Assembly: GCA_018268715.1 (NCBI GenBank)
Contig: JAFDVZ010000004.1
Coordinates: 1-64,000, forward strand
Direction of reading: 5' to 3'
Source: Acidobacteriota bacterium
GTDB taxonomy: Bacteria > Acidobacteriota > Terriglobia > Bryobacterales > Bryobacteraceae
DNA: 64,000 nucleotides
The notes beneath the pieces were generated by a model, which saw nothing but the letters and a program-made list of their open reading frames with translations, did not search any database and was not told where the DNA came from. A program made the translations under genes and the position numbers. The stretch's first letter is position 1. Each line of letters begins with the position of its first letter. Of the stretch, positions 1 to 8,884 are shown one piece after another.

Positions 1-167
1 CCTGGCTGCCCAAAGGGTTGCGGCGGCGCCGGGCGCCGGCTTTGTCGCCGCTCCTGTCCGATGTCCGGCGTCGCCTGCGTCGCTGCTCCTCGCCCTCGCT
101 CCGGCGACGCTCGCAACGCGGCCCACGGGACTTGCTCCACGGGCTGCTAGCCCGGGCGCTCAGGCGG
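1..167. other. GC-rich spacer with inverted repeats, no gene
   Basis: No convincing coding frame is visible. The spacer holds an 8-bp inverted repeat, GCGTCGCC at 68-75 and GGCGACGC at 103-110, and a compact hairpin CGGGCT-GCT-AGCCCG at 140-154. The hairpin lies 14 bases past the tsaB stop codon and could end that transcript, but no T-run follows on the minus strand, so a classical intrinsic terminator is not supported. Confidence 0.4.
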
Positions 168-836
168 TCAGGCTTCCTTCCAGAACAGTTCGGCGTCGGA
201 GCGGCGCACGTAGTTCGCATCGGCGGCGGCGGGGTCCACGGCGCGTCCGGCGGCGAATTCGGCGAGGGCGATGCGCGCCACCGCTCCGGCCAGCGTCCCG
301 GACGGCTGGGTCAGACGCGCGCCTCGGAATCGGCCCGCTTCGATGGCCGGGGCGAAGGGCGCCAGGTTCGCGCCGATGAACTCGATGTCGCCTTCGGGCA
401 GCGAATCGATCCAGGCCGGGAACTTCATCACCAGTTCCGGCTGCACGGCTTCGAGGTCGGCGCCGTACAGCGCGCCGTAGATCTCGCCGCGGCGGGCGTC
501 GAGCACGGTGGCCCGCAGCGCGGCCGAGCCGAAGCTGGCCAAAGCGCGCAGGTTCGAGACGGCCACCATGGGACGCCCGGACGCCTCCGCCAAGCCCTTC
601 GCCGCCGTCAATCCGATGCGCACGCCGGTGAACGAACCCGGTCCGTTGGCCGAAGCGAAGCAGTCGATATCGCCCACCGCGACGCCCACGCGGTCGAGCA
701 GCGCCGCCACGCGATCGAACAGGATGTGCCCGAACCCTTCGGGCGAATGCATGGCGAGTTCGGCCAGCTCCAAGCCGTCGAAGTAGGCTATGCTGCCGAG
801 TTCGGCCGTCGTGTCGAACGCCAGGATGCGCGCCAT
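168..836 (-). CDS. tsaB: tRNA threonylcarbamoyladenosine biosynthesis protein TsaB
   Basis: TsaB is the non-catalytic partner of TsaD in adding the threonylcarbamoyl group to A37 of tRNAs that read ANN codons; it acts in the cytoplasm. The 222-aa product has the usual family length, opens with ILAFDTTAELGSIAYF (ASKHA-type first strands) and carries the family signature NGPGSFTGVRIGL at about residues 64-76. The ATG at 836 shares one base with the stop codon of the upstream glycosidase-like gene (TGATG), which suggests coupled translation although the two functions are unrelated. A longer reading from 1022 adds a 62-residue arginine-rich stretch that is only the shadow of the upstream gene, so it was not used. 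Confidence 0.93.
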   Translation of the reverse strand: MARILAFDTTAELGSIAYFDGLELAELAMHSPEGFGHILFDRVAALLDRVGVAVGDIDCFASANGPGSFTGVRIGLTAAKGLAEASGRPMVAVSNLRALASFGSAALRATVLDARRGEIYGALYGADLEAVQPELVMKFPAWIDSLPEGDIEFIGANLAPFAPAIEAGRFRGARLTQPSGTLAGAVARIALAEFAAGRAVDPAAADANYVRRSDAELFWKEA

Positions 837-2701
837 CAGGGAACCAGCTTCAGCACTTTGTCGATCAGGTACACCTTGCCGAGCGCGTTCATGCCCGCGA
901 GCCGCAGGCTCACCACGGCGGGCAGTTCGCCGGCGACGCCCGCGGGGATGCTCCAGGTCCCTTTGGGGCCGGTTCCGACGACGCGGAAGCCGCGGCCCTG
1001 GGACGGCGCCTCGGCGGTCCACAGGTACATCATGGAGCGGGTGCCGCGGGTTTCGCGCTTCAGCTTCACGGCGAAGGCGGCGGGCTTGGACACCGAGACG
1101 GTGAGATCGGCGGGCTCGGCGATGTCGAAGGGCGTCTTCAGCGGCGCGGTCTCCGGCGTCTGCATTTCGAGCGGGTACTCGCGCGAATCGAACTTATAAG
1201 AGTTCAGCATGGACTCCTTGCGGCCCTCGCGCTCGATGTGCAGCACCCAGTCGTGCGCGGAATCGGGGGGCTGGCCGGTCCAACGCTCGCCCTTCCATTT
1301 CTTGAGCGGGATGGTCTCGCCGCTGATCGGGTTGAACCAGCTCACGTCGTAGCCGTGCTTTTCAACGCCCACTTCAATGGGACCGGGCTTGTCGACGTAG
1401 ACGATGTATTCGACGCCTTCGAGCGCGATGGCCCGCGCGCCGTCGACGTCGAACCAGGGCTCCAGCTCCCAGTGGCGCGTGTCGTCCATGAACTCGAACC
1501 AGTGCGCCATCTGTTGCGCGCCGGCCGAGGTGAGCTGCCGCGCGTCGAAACGCTCGCCCGCGCCGCCCGCCGTGCCGGTGTTCGAGTAGGTGGGATACTG
1601 GCCGTTCATCGTCGAATTCCACAGGCGGCGGCGGAACTCGTCGGTTCCCACGTCGGCCGGCGTGCGCGCGCCCGCGCCGCTGTTTTCACGGGCGAACTGG
1701 AGGTTGACGAAGGCGGCCGGGTACAACTGATGCTCGATGGCGCCGATCTGGTCGTCGCCGGAGCCGTGGGTGATGAAGTTCATCCAACCGTCGCCGGCCA
1801 GGGCCGCAGACGTCGCGCGGGTATCGGTGGAGCGCGGGTGCAGGTACGGATCGTTCTGCTTCAGCAGGGTCCCGATCTCCTTCAGCAATTCGCGGCCGTT
1901 ATCGTAGCTTTCAAACTCCTCGATGCCCTGCCAGGTGACGTTCATGGCGGAATAGCGCGCCACGATGTAGCGGATGTAGCGCTGGCGCTGGTCCCAGTTG
2001 GGGAACAGGCGGGTCAGGTGGTTCTGTTTGCCGGCGACGATCAGGTCGGCGACGATGCCCTTCGAGTTGAGATAGCGGATGCGGTCGTCCACGCGCTGGA
2101 AGTAGTCGAAGGCCGGATGGTCGGCGTCGGCGTAGACGGCCGGTGAGTCCGCGGCGCCGCCGATCAGCAGGCCGCGCAGGTGGGTGAAGTGTTGCGCGGC
2201 GCGGGTATCGGCCACCTGGCGGAACTCGGCGTCGGTGAGGAAGGCGAAGCGCAGGCAAGTGTCGCCCATCCACAGGTGCTGCTTGCGCATGTTCACGTTT
2301 TCGCCGCGCAGCGTCGCCCAGTGGTGCAGGTTGGCGGGCCGGACGTAGCCGGGGACTTCGGACGGCGTGGATTGGAACGCGCCTTCCTTGTCGTTGAAGC
2401 GGTCGATGTTGCTGGTGAGGCGGAAGGCCCAGTCGCCGGGTTCGTCGGGCGCAAAGCGGATGACCAGTTTACGGCCGCCGGTCCAGAAGGCGGGCATCAG
2501 GAACGTGCGATGGCGCGGGGACCGGAATTCGGCGTGGAGTTTGACGGTCAGGTACGGGTTCGGGTGCGCGGCGGCGTCCTGGTCATTCATTTCGAAGACC
2601 AGGTCGCACAGCGAATACGCCGGGGTCGCGGGACATGTGGGGACGCCCTCTGCGAACATCGTCGGCGCCAACGCCAGCGCCAGGGCGGCGAGCAACCTCA
2701 T
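836..2701 (-). CDS. Secreted DUF5060/DUF4038-type glycoside hydrolase-like protein
   Basis: Exported protein of 621 aa. From the ATG at 2701 it begins with a signal peptide (MRLLAALALALAPTMFAEG); a GTG six codons upstream is possible but would precede the signal peptide awkwardly. Residues about 20-100 form a beta-sandwich resembling DUF5060 (PYLTVKLHAEFRSP, then GDWAFRLTSN). The middle resembles a DUF4038/apiosidase-like TIM barrel, and the part around WFNPISGE resembles the C-terminal domain often found after such barrels. The family acts on plant or microbial polysaccharide side chains; the substrate here cannot be read from sequence. Its stop overlaps the tsaB start. Family assignment is from memory of motifs and is moderate. 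Confidence 0.7.
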   Translation of the reverse strand: MRLLAALALALAPTMFAEGVPTCPATPAYSLCDLVFEMNDQDAAAHPNPYLTVKLHAEFRSPRHRTFLMPAFWTGGRKLVIRFAPDEPGDWAFRLTSNIDRFNDKEGAFQSTPSEVPGYVRPANLHHWATLRGENVNMRKQHLWMGDTCLRFAFLTDAEFRQVADTRAAQHFTHLRGLLIGGAADSPAVYADADHPAFDYFQRVDDRIRYLNSKGIVADLIVAGKQNHLTRLFPNWDQRQRYIRYIVARYSAMNVTWQGIEEFESYDNGRELLKEIGTLLKQNDPYLHPRSTDTRATSAALAGDGWMNFITHGSGDDQIGAIEHQLYPAAFVNLQFARENSGAGARTPADVGTDEFRRRLWNSTMNGQYPTYSNTGTAGGAGERFDARQLTSAGAQQMAHWFEFMDDTRHWELEPWFDVDGARAIALEGVEYIVYVDKPGPIEVGVEKHGYDVSWFNPISGETIPLKKWKGERWTGQPPDSAHDWVLHIEREGRKESMLNSYKFDSREYPLEMQTPETAPLKTPFDIAEPADLTVSVSKPAAFAVKLKRETRGTRSMMYLWTAEAPSQGRGFRVVGTGPKGTWSIPAGVAGELPAVVSLRLAGMNALGKVYLIDKVLKLVP

Positions 2702-2738
2702 AATTCCAATAAAACACACCCTGGGAGCCGAGAAGGAG

Positions 2739-5663
2739 TTACTGCGCTTTCTGGACCGTCACGACGAATGGGTCGCTTTGCTGGGCGCGGAACAGGGAGC
2801 GCACCTGCAACACGTTCAGGCCGGGCCGCACGGTGGCCGGAATCTGCGCCGAAATCTGTCCGCCGGAAGTCTGCAGCAAGGGCAGCGGCACATCGTTCAG
2901 CACCACACAGGAGCCGCCCAGAACGGTCGGCACGGGCAGCGAGTTCGACGTCGCGCTCAAGGCCAGGTTCGACCCGTTGATGGTGATGAACGAGCCCGGC
3001 GCGTAGCTCGACGAGCCGTCGTTCGAATTCGTCACCGCGCGGGCGCCCTGCGGGATCTGCGGCTTGGTGAGCCCCGAGGAGGAAGCGAGCGGCATCACGC
3101 TGAGTCCCGAAATCGTGATTGCGTACACTGTACCCTGCGAGTCAACCACCATCTGGCGCGGCGCCACCTGCTGGCGCGTCGTGCCGAAGACGGAGAACAC
3201 GGGATTTTCGGGCATCACGCCGGCCAGCGTGGACGTCTTGGTGGTGATGTCGAAGATTTCGAGCGTGGTGCGGGAATCGTCGGTGGTGGTGGAGGTCAGG
3301 TTCGTGCGGACGGGCGTCGTCATGCGCGCGAAGGTCGTGGTGTCGATGGGCGCGACGGCGGCCACGTTCCGCGACCCCACGCTGACCACGCTCACCGTGG
3401 GAATCTGGCCGGGCTGGGTGGGCTGCGTGGTGGTCACCGTGCCGGGCGTGGTGGCGCCGCCGATGGGCGTCAGCGACGCGTTCATCACCAGGCCGTTGGC
3501 CAGCAGATAGCTCGATGTGGTTCCGCCGCCCAGCGCTCCGTAGTAGCTGATGATCGGGTTGGTGAACAGCACGCGGGATGCGGTGAAGGCGTCCGACAGG
3601 CCGTCGTACAGATAGCCCGTGCCCGTGCCGTTCAGCAGCAGGATGCTCGCGAAGTCGGGCGTCCCGAGCATACCCGCCTGGGTGGGGGTGGCGATGGCGG
3701 TCTGTGTGGTGGAGGTCGAATTCCCGTTGATGACGGCGCTCGCCGGACGCGGCGAGGCGGTCCCCGCCACCACCTTCCACAGCGTGCCGTTCGACATCAT
3801 GATCTGCAATCCCGAAAGGCCCATGGCGATCGAGTAAGGGCTGACCGGGCTGGTGTTGCCGGCCCGCGGGATGGCCGGAAACGCCACTTTGTCCACCGTC
3901 TGGCCGGCGTCCAGGTCCACCATGGCGATCGATTCGCCGCCGGTGTTCGCCACGTACAGCGTGCTGTTGTCCAGGCCCATCGCCATCTGGTGCGGCAACT
4001 GTCCCACCGGGATCGGATCGAGGAACGCCAGGTTCTTCGTATCGAACACCTCGATCCGGTTGTAGCCGGAGTTGGTGAGATAGACGCGGCCCCGGCTTTC
4101 GTCGAGCACGATATCGCGCAGGCCCTCGGTGGTGCTGTTGGGGACCGTCGGGACCGGGAAGATCAGCCCGCGCTGGTCCGACTGGCGATAGTTCATGTAG
4201 ATGCGGATGGCCGGCGGGATGTTGATCGCCTCATTCGACGCGAGTTGCAGATTCACGGCGAACCCGTTGTTGCTCGCGCCCGATCCGGAGTAGAGGTTCG
4301 TACCCGGCTGGCGCGTGACGCCGGAGCGGCCGGGATCCATCGTAAAGGTGAGATCGGCCGGAGCGACGCCGCTGGTAGCCTGCGCCACGATGGCCGCCGA
4401 TCCGCCCGAAATCGACGAGGGCACGGCGAAGGTCAGCTTGCCGCCGCCGATGTTCTTGATCTTGAGGGTGGTCTTGGCCGCGCCGCGATTGCAGTCGTCC
4501 ATGGCCAGGTAGACGTTGGTGGTCTCCGGCATCAGGATCGGGTAGTCGTAGAGCTTCGAAAGCGGCAGGTGGATGAGGCCGGATTCGGACATCCCCCAGG
4601 CGTCGGCGCCATCGGAAGTAATGATCAGCTTCGCCACGATGCTCTCCGGCAGATTGATGCCCAGGCCGATGGTCAGGTTCTTGGGATCCTCGATCAGCAG
4701 CGTGGAAGCGGTGGGCCGGGAGGCGGGCGTGGTGGCCTGCGTGGTGTTGAACGCCGCGTAGATCTTCGACCCGTCGGGATGGAACACCGCCCCGCCGACG
4801 TTGGCCGTGGTGGCGAAGGATCCCGAGAGCGTAAACGGCGCGTTGGCCGTGCTCTCCTGCGCGATCACGTTCAGCGTCGAGGTTTCATAGAGCGAATAGC
4901 CCGCCATGAAGCGCGACCCGTCGGGCGCCATGCCCAACACGGAGGACTGGCCCGTGACGGTGCGGCTGGCGAGCACCACCCCCGAAGCCACTTCATACAC
5001 GTAGAGCACGGTGGAGGCGCTGTTGTTGGTGACGCTGACGCCGACAATCAGGCTGCCGTCCTGGGTGCGCTGCAGCTTGCCGCGGAACGTGGTGGTGGGC
5101 CGCACGGTGGTGGTGGGCAACGTCGTGGGCGTCACCGGGGGCGGCGGGAACTGCACGGAGGTCACCTGCTGGCCGGAGCTCTGCGTACGGTCGTAGATCA
5201 GCAGCGTGTTGGTGAGGTTGCTTGCGCCCGTGCCGTCGGTGCAGATGAGGACGCGGCCGTCGGAGCCCACCTCGACGCCTTCCGGCTTGGCGGTCAGGCT
5301 GACGGTCTGCGAGACGTTGCCGATGCCCACGCTCAGGTCGATGACGCTGAGCGTCGAGCTGCCGTTGTTGGTGACGTACAGGTAGGCGGCGTCCATCGAC
5401 ATGGCGGCGGCAAGCGGCGTCGTCCCGACGGAAATGGAGCCGAGAATCGTCTTGGTTCGGTAATCGTAGACGTCCACCCGGGCGGCCGAAGTGTTCACCA
5501 GGTACAGGCGGCCGCGGGTCTCATCGAGCACCACATCGCTGGGGGTTCCGCCCAGTTGCACCACCTCGCCAAACGTGGCGGCGGAGGTCTGCGCGCGAGC
5601 TGCGGGCGCGGCGACGACGCCCAGAAAAGCGGCAAGCGAGGCGAGCACGAGACGAGATTGCAA
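2739..5663 (-). CDS. Secreted YVTN beta-propeller protein with TIGR03437-type C-terminal domain
   Basis: Large exported protein of 974 aa that starts at a TTG preceded by AGGAGT at a 7-base spacing. A signal peptide ends near residue 24 (ARAQ). Two propeller-like halves are visible: the strand pattern VVLDETRGRLYLVNTS near residue 43 returns as IVLDESRGRVYLTNSG near residue 515, both in the YVTN/cytochrome D1-like repeat style. The last 100 residues carry the acidobacterial TIGR03437-type domain (PGSFITINGSNL, then QISAQIPATVRPGLN), common on surface or secreted proteins of Solibacter relatives. A low-complexity Thr/Pro linker (TPTTLPTTTVRPTTTF) sits near residues 177-192. Function is probably extracellular binding or adhesion; the ligand is unknown. 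Confidence 0.75.
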   Translation of the reverse strand: MQSRLVLASLAAFLGVVAAPAARAQTSAATFGEVVQLGGTPSDVVLDETRGRLYLVNTSAARVDVYDYRTKTILGSISVGTTPLAAAMSMDAAYLYVTNNGSSTLSVIDLSVGIGNVSQTVSLTAKPEGVEVGSDGRVLICTDGTGASNLTNTLLIYDRTQSSGQQVTSVQFPPPPVTPTTLPTTTVRPTTTFRGKLQRTQDGSLIVGVSVTNNSASTVLYVYEVASGVVLASRTVTGQSSVLGMAPDGSRFMAGYSLYETSTLNVIAQESTANAPFTLSGSFATTANVGGAVFHPDGSKIYAAFNTTQATTPASRPTASTLLIEDPKNLTIGLGINLPESIVAKLIITSDGADAWGMSESGLIHLPLSKLYDYPILMPETTNVYLAMDDCNRGAAKTTLKIKNIGGGKLTFAVPSSISGGSAAIVAQATSGVAPADLTFTMDPGRSGVTRQPGTNLYSGSGASNNGFAVNLQLASNEAINIPPAIRIYMNYRQSDQRGLIFPVPTVPNSTTEGLRDIVLDESRGRVYLTNSGYNRIEVFDTKNLAFLDPIPVGQLPHQMAMGLDNSTLYVANTGGESIAMVDLDAGQTVDKVAFPAIPRAGNTSPVSPYSIAMGLSGLQIMMSNGTLWKVVAGTASPRPASAVINGNSTSTTQTAIATPTQAGMLGTPDFASILLLNGTGTGYLYDGLSDAFTASRVLFTNPIISYYGALGGGTTSSYLLANGLVMNASLTPIGGATTPGTVTTTQPTQPGQIPTVSVVSVGSRNVAAVAPIDTTTFARMTTPVRTNLTSTTTDDSRTTLEIFDITTKTSTLAGVMPENPVFSVFGTTRQQVAPRQMVVDSQGTVYAITISGLSVMPLASSSGLTKPQIPQGARAVTNSNDGSSSYAPGSFITINGSNLALSATSNSLPVPTVLGGSCVVLNDVPLPLLQTSGGQISAQIPATVRPGLNVLQVRSLFRAQQSDPFVVTVQKAQ

Positions 5664-5716
5664 GATGACTCCTACCTAAGCTACTCTAAACCCTTCAGAT
5701 CCATGTAAGTTGCTGA

Positions 5717-6139
5717 TTGAGCCGCCAGGAGTGCGGGCCGGCTCCGCAACTCGAACCGCTTTTGAGTGTTGAAACTAAATTAGCAAAGCTCAGGATCAGG
5801 AACCAGACTCGCGGGACCACGGTGGCGGATCGGGCGTCGATCGCCGATTCGAGCGCCACCCGAAGGACGGGGCTGTTGAAGCACTCGCGCCTGGACCCGG
5901 GGGATGGACTGTGGATCGTGCCGTGCGAAGCGGTCCACACGTTCGGAATGCGGTTCGCCATCGACATCGTATTCCTGAACAAGAAGAGACAGGTGCGGAA
6001 GATCCGCCACGCGGTGGGGAAACGGCGGATCGCGGTGGATTTGTTGGCGCATTCGGTGTTGGAACTTCCGGCGGGGACTGTTGCAAGTACGAATACAGAA
6101 GTTGGCGATCAACTCGAATTCGAAAAGCTCTATGCGTAA
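5717..6139 (+). CDS. DUF192 family protein
   Basis: Small protein of up to 140 aa. The core from about residue 26 (RIRNQTRGTTVADRAS) through GDGLWIVPCEAVHTFGM and FAIDIVFLNKKRQVRKI matches the DUF192 fold, with the typical C..VHTFGMRF.IDIVFL pattern. The role of the family is unknown. The start is unclear: the frame opens with TTG at 5717 and has another TTG at 5762, neither with a good ribosome-binding site, so the annotated start is the longest option. The 3' end overlaps the start of the TadD-like lipoprotein gene by 8 bases, so it may be the first gene of the Tad pilus transcript; Tad loci elsewhere also carry DUF192 genes. Confidence 0.72.
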   Translation: MSRQECGPAPQLEPLLSVETKLAKLRIRNQTRGTTVADRASIADSSATRRTGLLKHSRLDPGDGLWIVPCEAVHTFGMRFAIDIVFLNKKRQVRKIRHAVGKRRIAVDLLAHSVLELPAGTVASTNTEVGDQLEFEKLYA

Positions 6140-7076
6140 CGTGTGGCTGTCGCTGTCGGTGGTCCTGACGCTCGCCGGGTGCGCCCGCAAGGTGGCGGTG
6201 ACGCACGATCCCGCTCCCGCGCCGGCGTCCGCCGTGCAAACCACCCTGCAACGGCAGGCCAGGAACGCGGTGGAGGCGGGGGAGGGCGATTACGAGCTGC
6301 GCCAGTTGCGGGAGGCGGTGGCGGCCTCGCCGGACGATGTGGAGGCGCGGCTGAAGCTCGCCGCCCACTATGGCGCTCGCGGGATGAGCGACCTGGCGCT
6401 GGAGCACTATCGCCTGGCGGCGGAGCGCTTTCCGGACTCGGTCGCGGCGGCCAGGGCCCTGGTGACGGCTCTGCGAAAAGCGGACGCCACCGGGGAAGCC
6501 AAGGACGTGCTGGTCCGGTTCTGCAATCGCAGTTCGCGGGCGCCGGCCGAGTTCTTCTCGCTGGTGGGCATTCTGGAGGACGCCGACGGGCGCTACGCCA
6601 ACGCCGAGCTGTGGCATCGCGCCGCCAACGAACGCCAGCCCGATTCGAGCGTGCTGCATAACAACCTGGGCTACAACCTGCTGTTGCAGGGTCGCGCCAC
6701 GGACGCCGCCGCCGAGTTCCGGCGGGCCTTGGCGCTCGATCCGCGCTCCGAGATCGCGCGCAATAATCTGGGCGTCGCGCTGGCGGCCGATCCCAAGGAA
6801 GCGGTTCTTGCGTGGGAGGCCATCACCGACGCCGCCACCGCGCACAGCAACATGGCCGCCGTGTTGATCGAACAGAAGCGCTACGCCGAGGCGAGATCCG
6901 AAATCCAGGCCGCGCTCGACTATGCGCCGCGCCATCCGGCGGCGCTCGAGAATCTGAAACTGCTCGATGAGTTGGAAGGCAAGCGGGCCGCCGCGGCGGC
7001 GCCCAGAAACACACTGCGGGGCCGCGTGGCGATGGCGGTTCGAAGAGCGCTGGGCGTAAGCCCCGCGTCAAATTAG
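6132..7076 (+). CDS. TPR lipoprotein, TadD-like
   Basis: Protein of 314 aa from the ATG at 6132. It begins with a lipoprotein signal ending in the lipobox LAGC (VVLTLAGCARK), so it should be anchored to a membrane by Cys 15 or so. The rest is helical TPR repeats, for example AEFRRALALDPRSEIARNNL. It lies directly before the Flp pilin and shares polarity with the whole Tad operon. TadD of other Tad systems is a TPR lipoprotein needed for pilus assembly at the outer membrane, so this is the best TadD candidate. The identity rests on architecture and position, not on a specific motif. Confidence 0.75.
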   Translation: MRNVWLSLSVVLTLAGCARKVAVTHDPAPAPASAVQTTLQRQARNAVEAGEGDYELRQLREAVAASPDDVEARLKLAAHYGARGMSDLALEHYRLAAERFPDSVAAARALVTALRKADATGEAKDVLVRFCNRSSRAPAEFFSLVGILEDADGRYANAELWHRAANERQPDSSVLHNNLGYNLLLQGRATDAAAEFRRALALDPRSEIARNNLGVALAADPKEAVLAWEAITDAATAHSNMAAVLIEQKRYAEARSEIQAALDYAPRHPAALENLKLLDELEGKRAAAAAPRNTLRGRVAMAVRRALGVSPASN

Positions 7077-7101
7077 GTCACCAGGGGAAACTACGAATCA
7101 C

Positions 7102-7296
7102 ATGCATGCATTGAAGAAGTTCTGGATCGATCTTGCGAAGGATGAACAGGGCCAGGACCTGGTCGAATACGCACTGATCGTGGCGGCTGTCGGACTGGCG
7201 CTGATCACCACCGTGAACCAGCTTTCCGCGGCCATCGTCAGCCTGTACTCCAGCATGACGCAGGGACTGGCGAGCATCGGGACCACAGGCCAGTAA
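7102..7296 (+). CDS. flp: Flp family type IVb pilin
   Basis: Prepilin of 64 aa, the structural subunit of the Tad/Flp pilus. A short basic leader (MHALKKFWIDLAKDEQG) is followed by the processing site G17/Q18, with Glu at position +5 and Tyr at +6 of the mature chain (QDLVEYALIVAAVG), the Flp signature for prepilin peptidase cleavage. The hydrophobic helix LIVAAVGLALITTV follows. The coding region sits 25 bases after the TadD-like gene and 7 bases before the next gene. An AGGGG stretch lies 14 bases before the ATG. Identification is firm. Confidence 0.95.
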   Translation: MHALKKFWIDLAKDEQGQDLVEYALIVAAVGLALITTVNQLSAAIVSLYSSMTQGLASIGTTGQ

Positions 7297-7303
7297 CAGC
7301 GCC

Positions 7304-8884
7304 GTGCAAACCGGCGCGGCGGACAGCGTTACGACGGCCCGCCGCCGGCGGCAGGCCGCGGGACCCTCGCGTCCGGCGGCGTGGGCGCCCGATCTTTCTC
7401 TGTTTCTGGCGGCGGTGACCCTGGTGTATACACTCGTGATCTTCGACGGCCTCCACAAACTGTTCCGCGACTCCGACGCCGGCTGGCATATCCGGACCGG
7501 CGAGCGGATCCTCGCTTCCGGCGAACTGCCGCGCACGGATCCGTACTCGTTCACGCGGGCCGGCGAGCCGTGGATCGATTGGGAGTGGGCGGCCGACGTC
7601 GCGGCCGGGGCGGCGCATCGAGCCTGGGGATTGCGGGGCGTGGCGCTGCTGTTCGCCGTGGCCATCGCCCTGTCGACGTGGCTGTGGGTCCGGCTGACGT
7701 GGGCGGCGGGGGGCGATTTCCTGCTCGCTTCGGTGCTGGCGGCGCCCATGCTGTCGACGGCGAACCTGCATTGGCTGGCGCGGCCGCATGTGTTTGGATG
7801 GGCGCTGCTGGTTGGCTGGATGTGGATGCTCGAACGGGGATCGCTGGGTTCGTTTTCGCGATTTCATGCCCTGGCGGCGGCCGTTTTCGGATGCGTTTGG
7901 GCGAACGTCCACGCGAGCTTCTTTCTCGGAGTGTTAACTGGCTTACTGTACGCGGCGGGGTCCTGGGTGGGCGGCACGGTCTGGGAAGGGCAAGTGAAAT
8001 CGCTAAAACGAACCCAGGGATGCCTGCTCGCGGCGCTGTTTTTCTCGCTCGGAAGCCTTTTGAATCCATACGGATTGGCGCTGCACCGTCATGTAATCGC
8101 TTATCTTTTGGATGCGGAGCTTCTGGCCCGTGTGGCGGAGTTCCAGACGTTCAATTTCCACGTCGCGGGGGCGGGCTGGATCGTGGCGGCGATGGGGGTT
8201 GCGGCGCTGGGGGCGGCGGCGGCGCTGGCTACGCGGCGGGTGGACCGGTTTCTGGTGATCGGGTTCTTCGTGGTGGCGGCGCTGAGGTCGGCTCGGGGCC
8301 TGCCGTTGATGGCGCTGGTGGCGCTGCCGCTCGCCAACGCGGGCTTCGTCGAGGTTCTCGAACGGGCCGAGGGGCTGAACCGGCGGCTGCGGGATTGGCT
8401 GGACTCGGCGCTCGAGTACTCGGCGCGGCTACGGGCGATCGACCGGGGATTTGCGGGATGGGCGCTTGCGCCGGTGCTGGTGGCGCTGGCGGCGGTGGGC
8501 GTCCGGACGGCCGGGGCCGGGTTCCCGGCGGACCAGTTCCCCGTGGCGGCGTCGCAGGCGGTTGAATCGTTGCCGGCCGAGGCCCGGATTCTCGCGCCCG
8601 ACAGCTTCGGCGGCTACCTGATCTACCGGTTCAACGGCGCGCGGAAGGTGTATTTCGACGGGCGCAGCGATTTCTACGGGATCGAATTCATGAAGGAATA
8701 CTTGAAGCTGGTGGAAGTCCGGCCGGGGTGGCGGGACGTGGCTCGGCGCTACCGCTTCACCCATGCGCTGCTGCCGGTGGGAGCGCCGCTCGCCGACGCC
8801 CTGCGGACGGGCGGGTGGCGTCCGGTGTATCAAGACGATGTAGCGGCGCTGCTCGAGGCGCCCGGGACAAGCCATGGATCGTAA
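7304..8884 (+). CDS. Polytopic GT-C-like membrane protein in the Tad operon
   Basis: Integral membrane protein of 526 aa starting at a GTG 7 bases after the pilin gene. About ten hydrophobic segments run from residue 30 to about 400, for example LSLFLAAVTLVYTLVIF and GVALLFAVAIALSTWLWV. The first outside loop has acidic residues in the pattern RDSDAGWHIRTGERIL, placed as in GT-C glycosyltransferases and oligosaccharyltransferases. The C-terminal 100 residues form a soluble domain (ARILAPDSFGGYLIYRFNG). It overlaps cpaB by 11 bases. No standard Tad gene corresponds to it. A role in pilin glycosylation is inference; a general membrane protein of unknown function is the fallback. Confidence 0.65.
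   Translation: MQTGAADSVTTARRRRQAAGPSRPAAWAPDLSLFLAAVTLVYTLVIFDGLHKLFRDSDAGWHIRTGERILASGELPRTDPYSFTRAGEPWIDWEWAADVAAGAAHRAWGLRGVALLFAVAIALSTWLWVRLTWAAGGDFLLASVLAAPMLSTANLHWLARPHVFGWALLVGWMWMLERGSLGSFSRFHALAAAVFGCVWANVHASFFLGVLTGLLYAAGSWVGGTVWEGQVKSLKRTQGCLLAALFFSLGSLLNPYGLALHRHVIAYLLDAELLARVAEFQTFNFHVAGAGWIVAAMGVAALGAAAALATRRVDRFLVIGFFVVAALRSARGLPLMALVALPLANAGFVEVLERAEGLNRRLRDWLDSALEYSARLRAIDRGFAGWALAPVLVALAAVGVRTAGAGFPADQFPVAASQAVESLPAEARILAPDSFGGYLIYRFNGARKVYFDGRSDFYGIEFMKEYLKLVEVRPGWRDVARRYRFTHALLPVGAPLADALRTGGWRPVYQDDVAALLEAPGTSHGS

Noticed and set aside
168..1022. N-terminally extended TsaB
   Set aside because: The extra 62 residues are Arg-rich out-of-frame translation of the upstream gene; TsaB families start at the ILAFDTT strand.
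2367..5708. Very long plus-strand open frame (1113 codons) opposite the beta-propeller gene
   Set aside because: Its product is Arg/Gly/His-rich with no family features; the opposite strand has a signal peptide, repeats and a known C-terminal domain.
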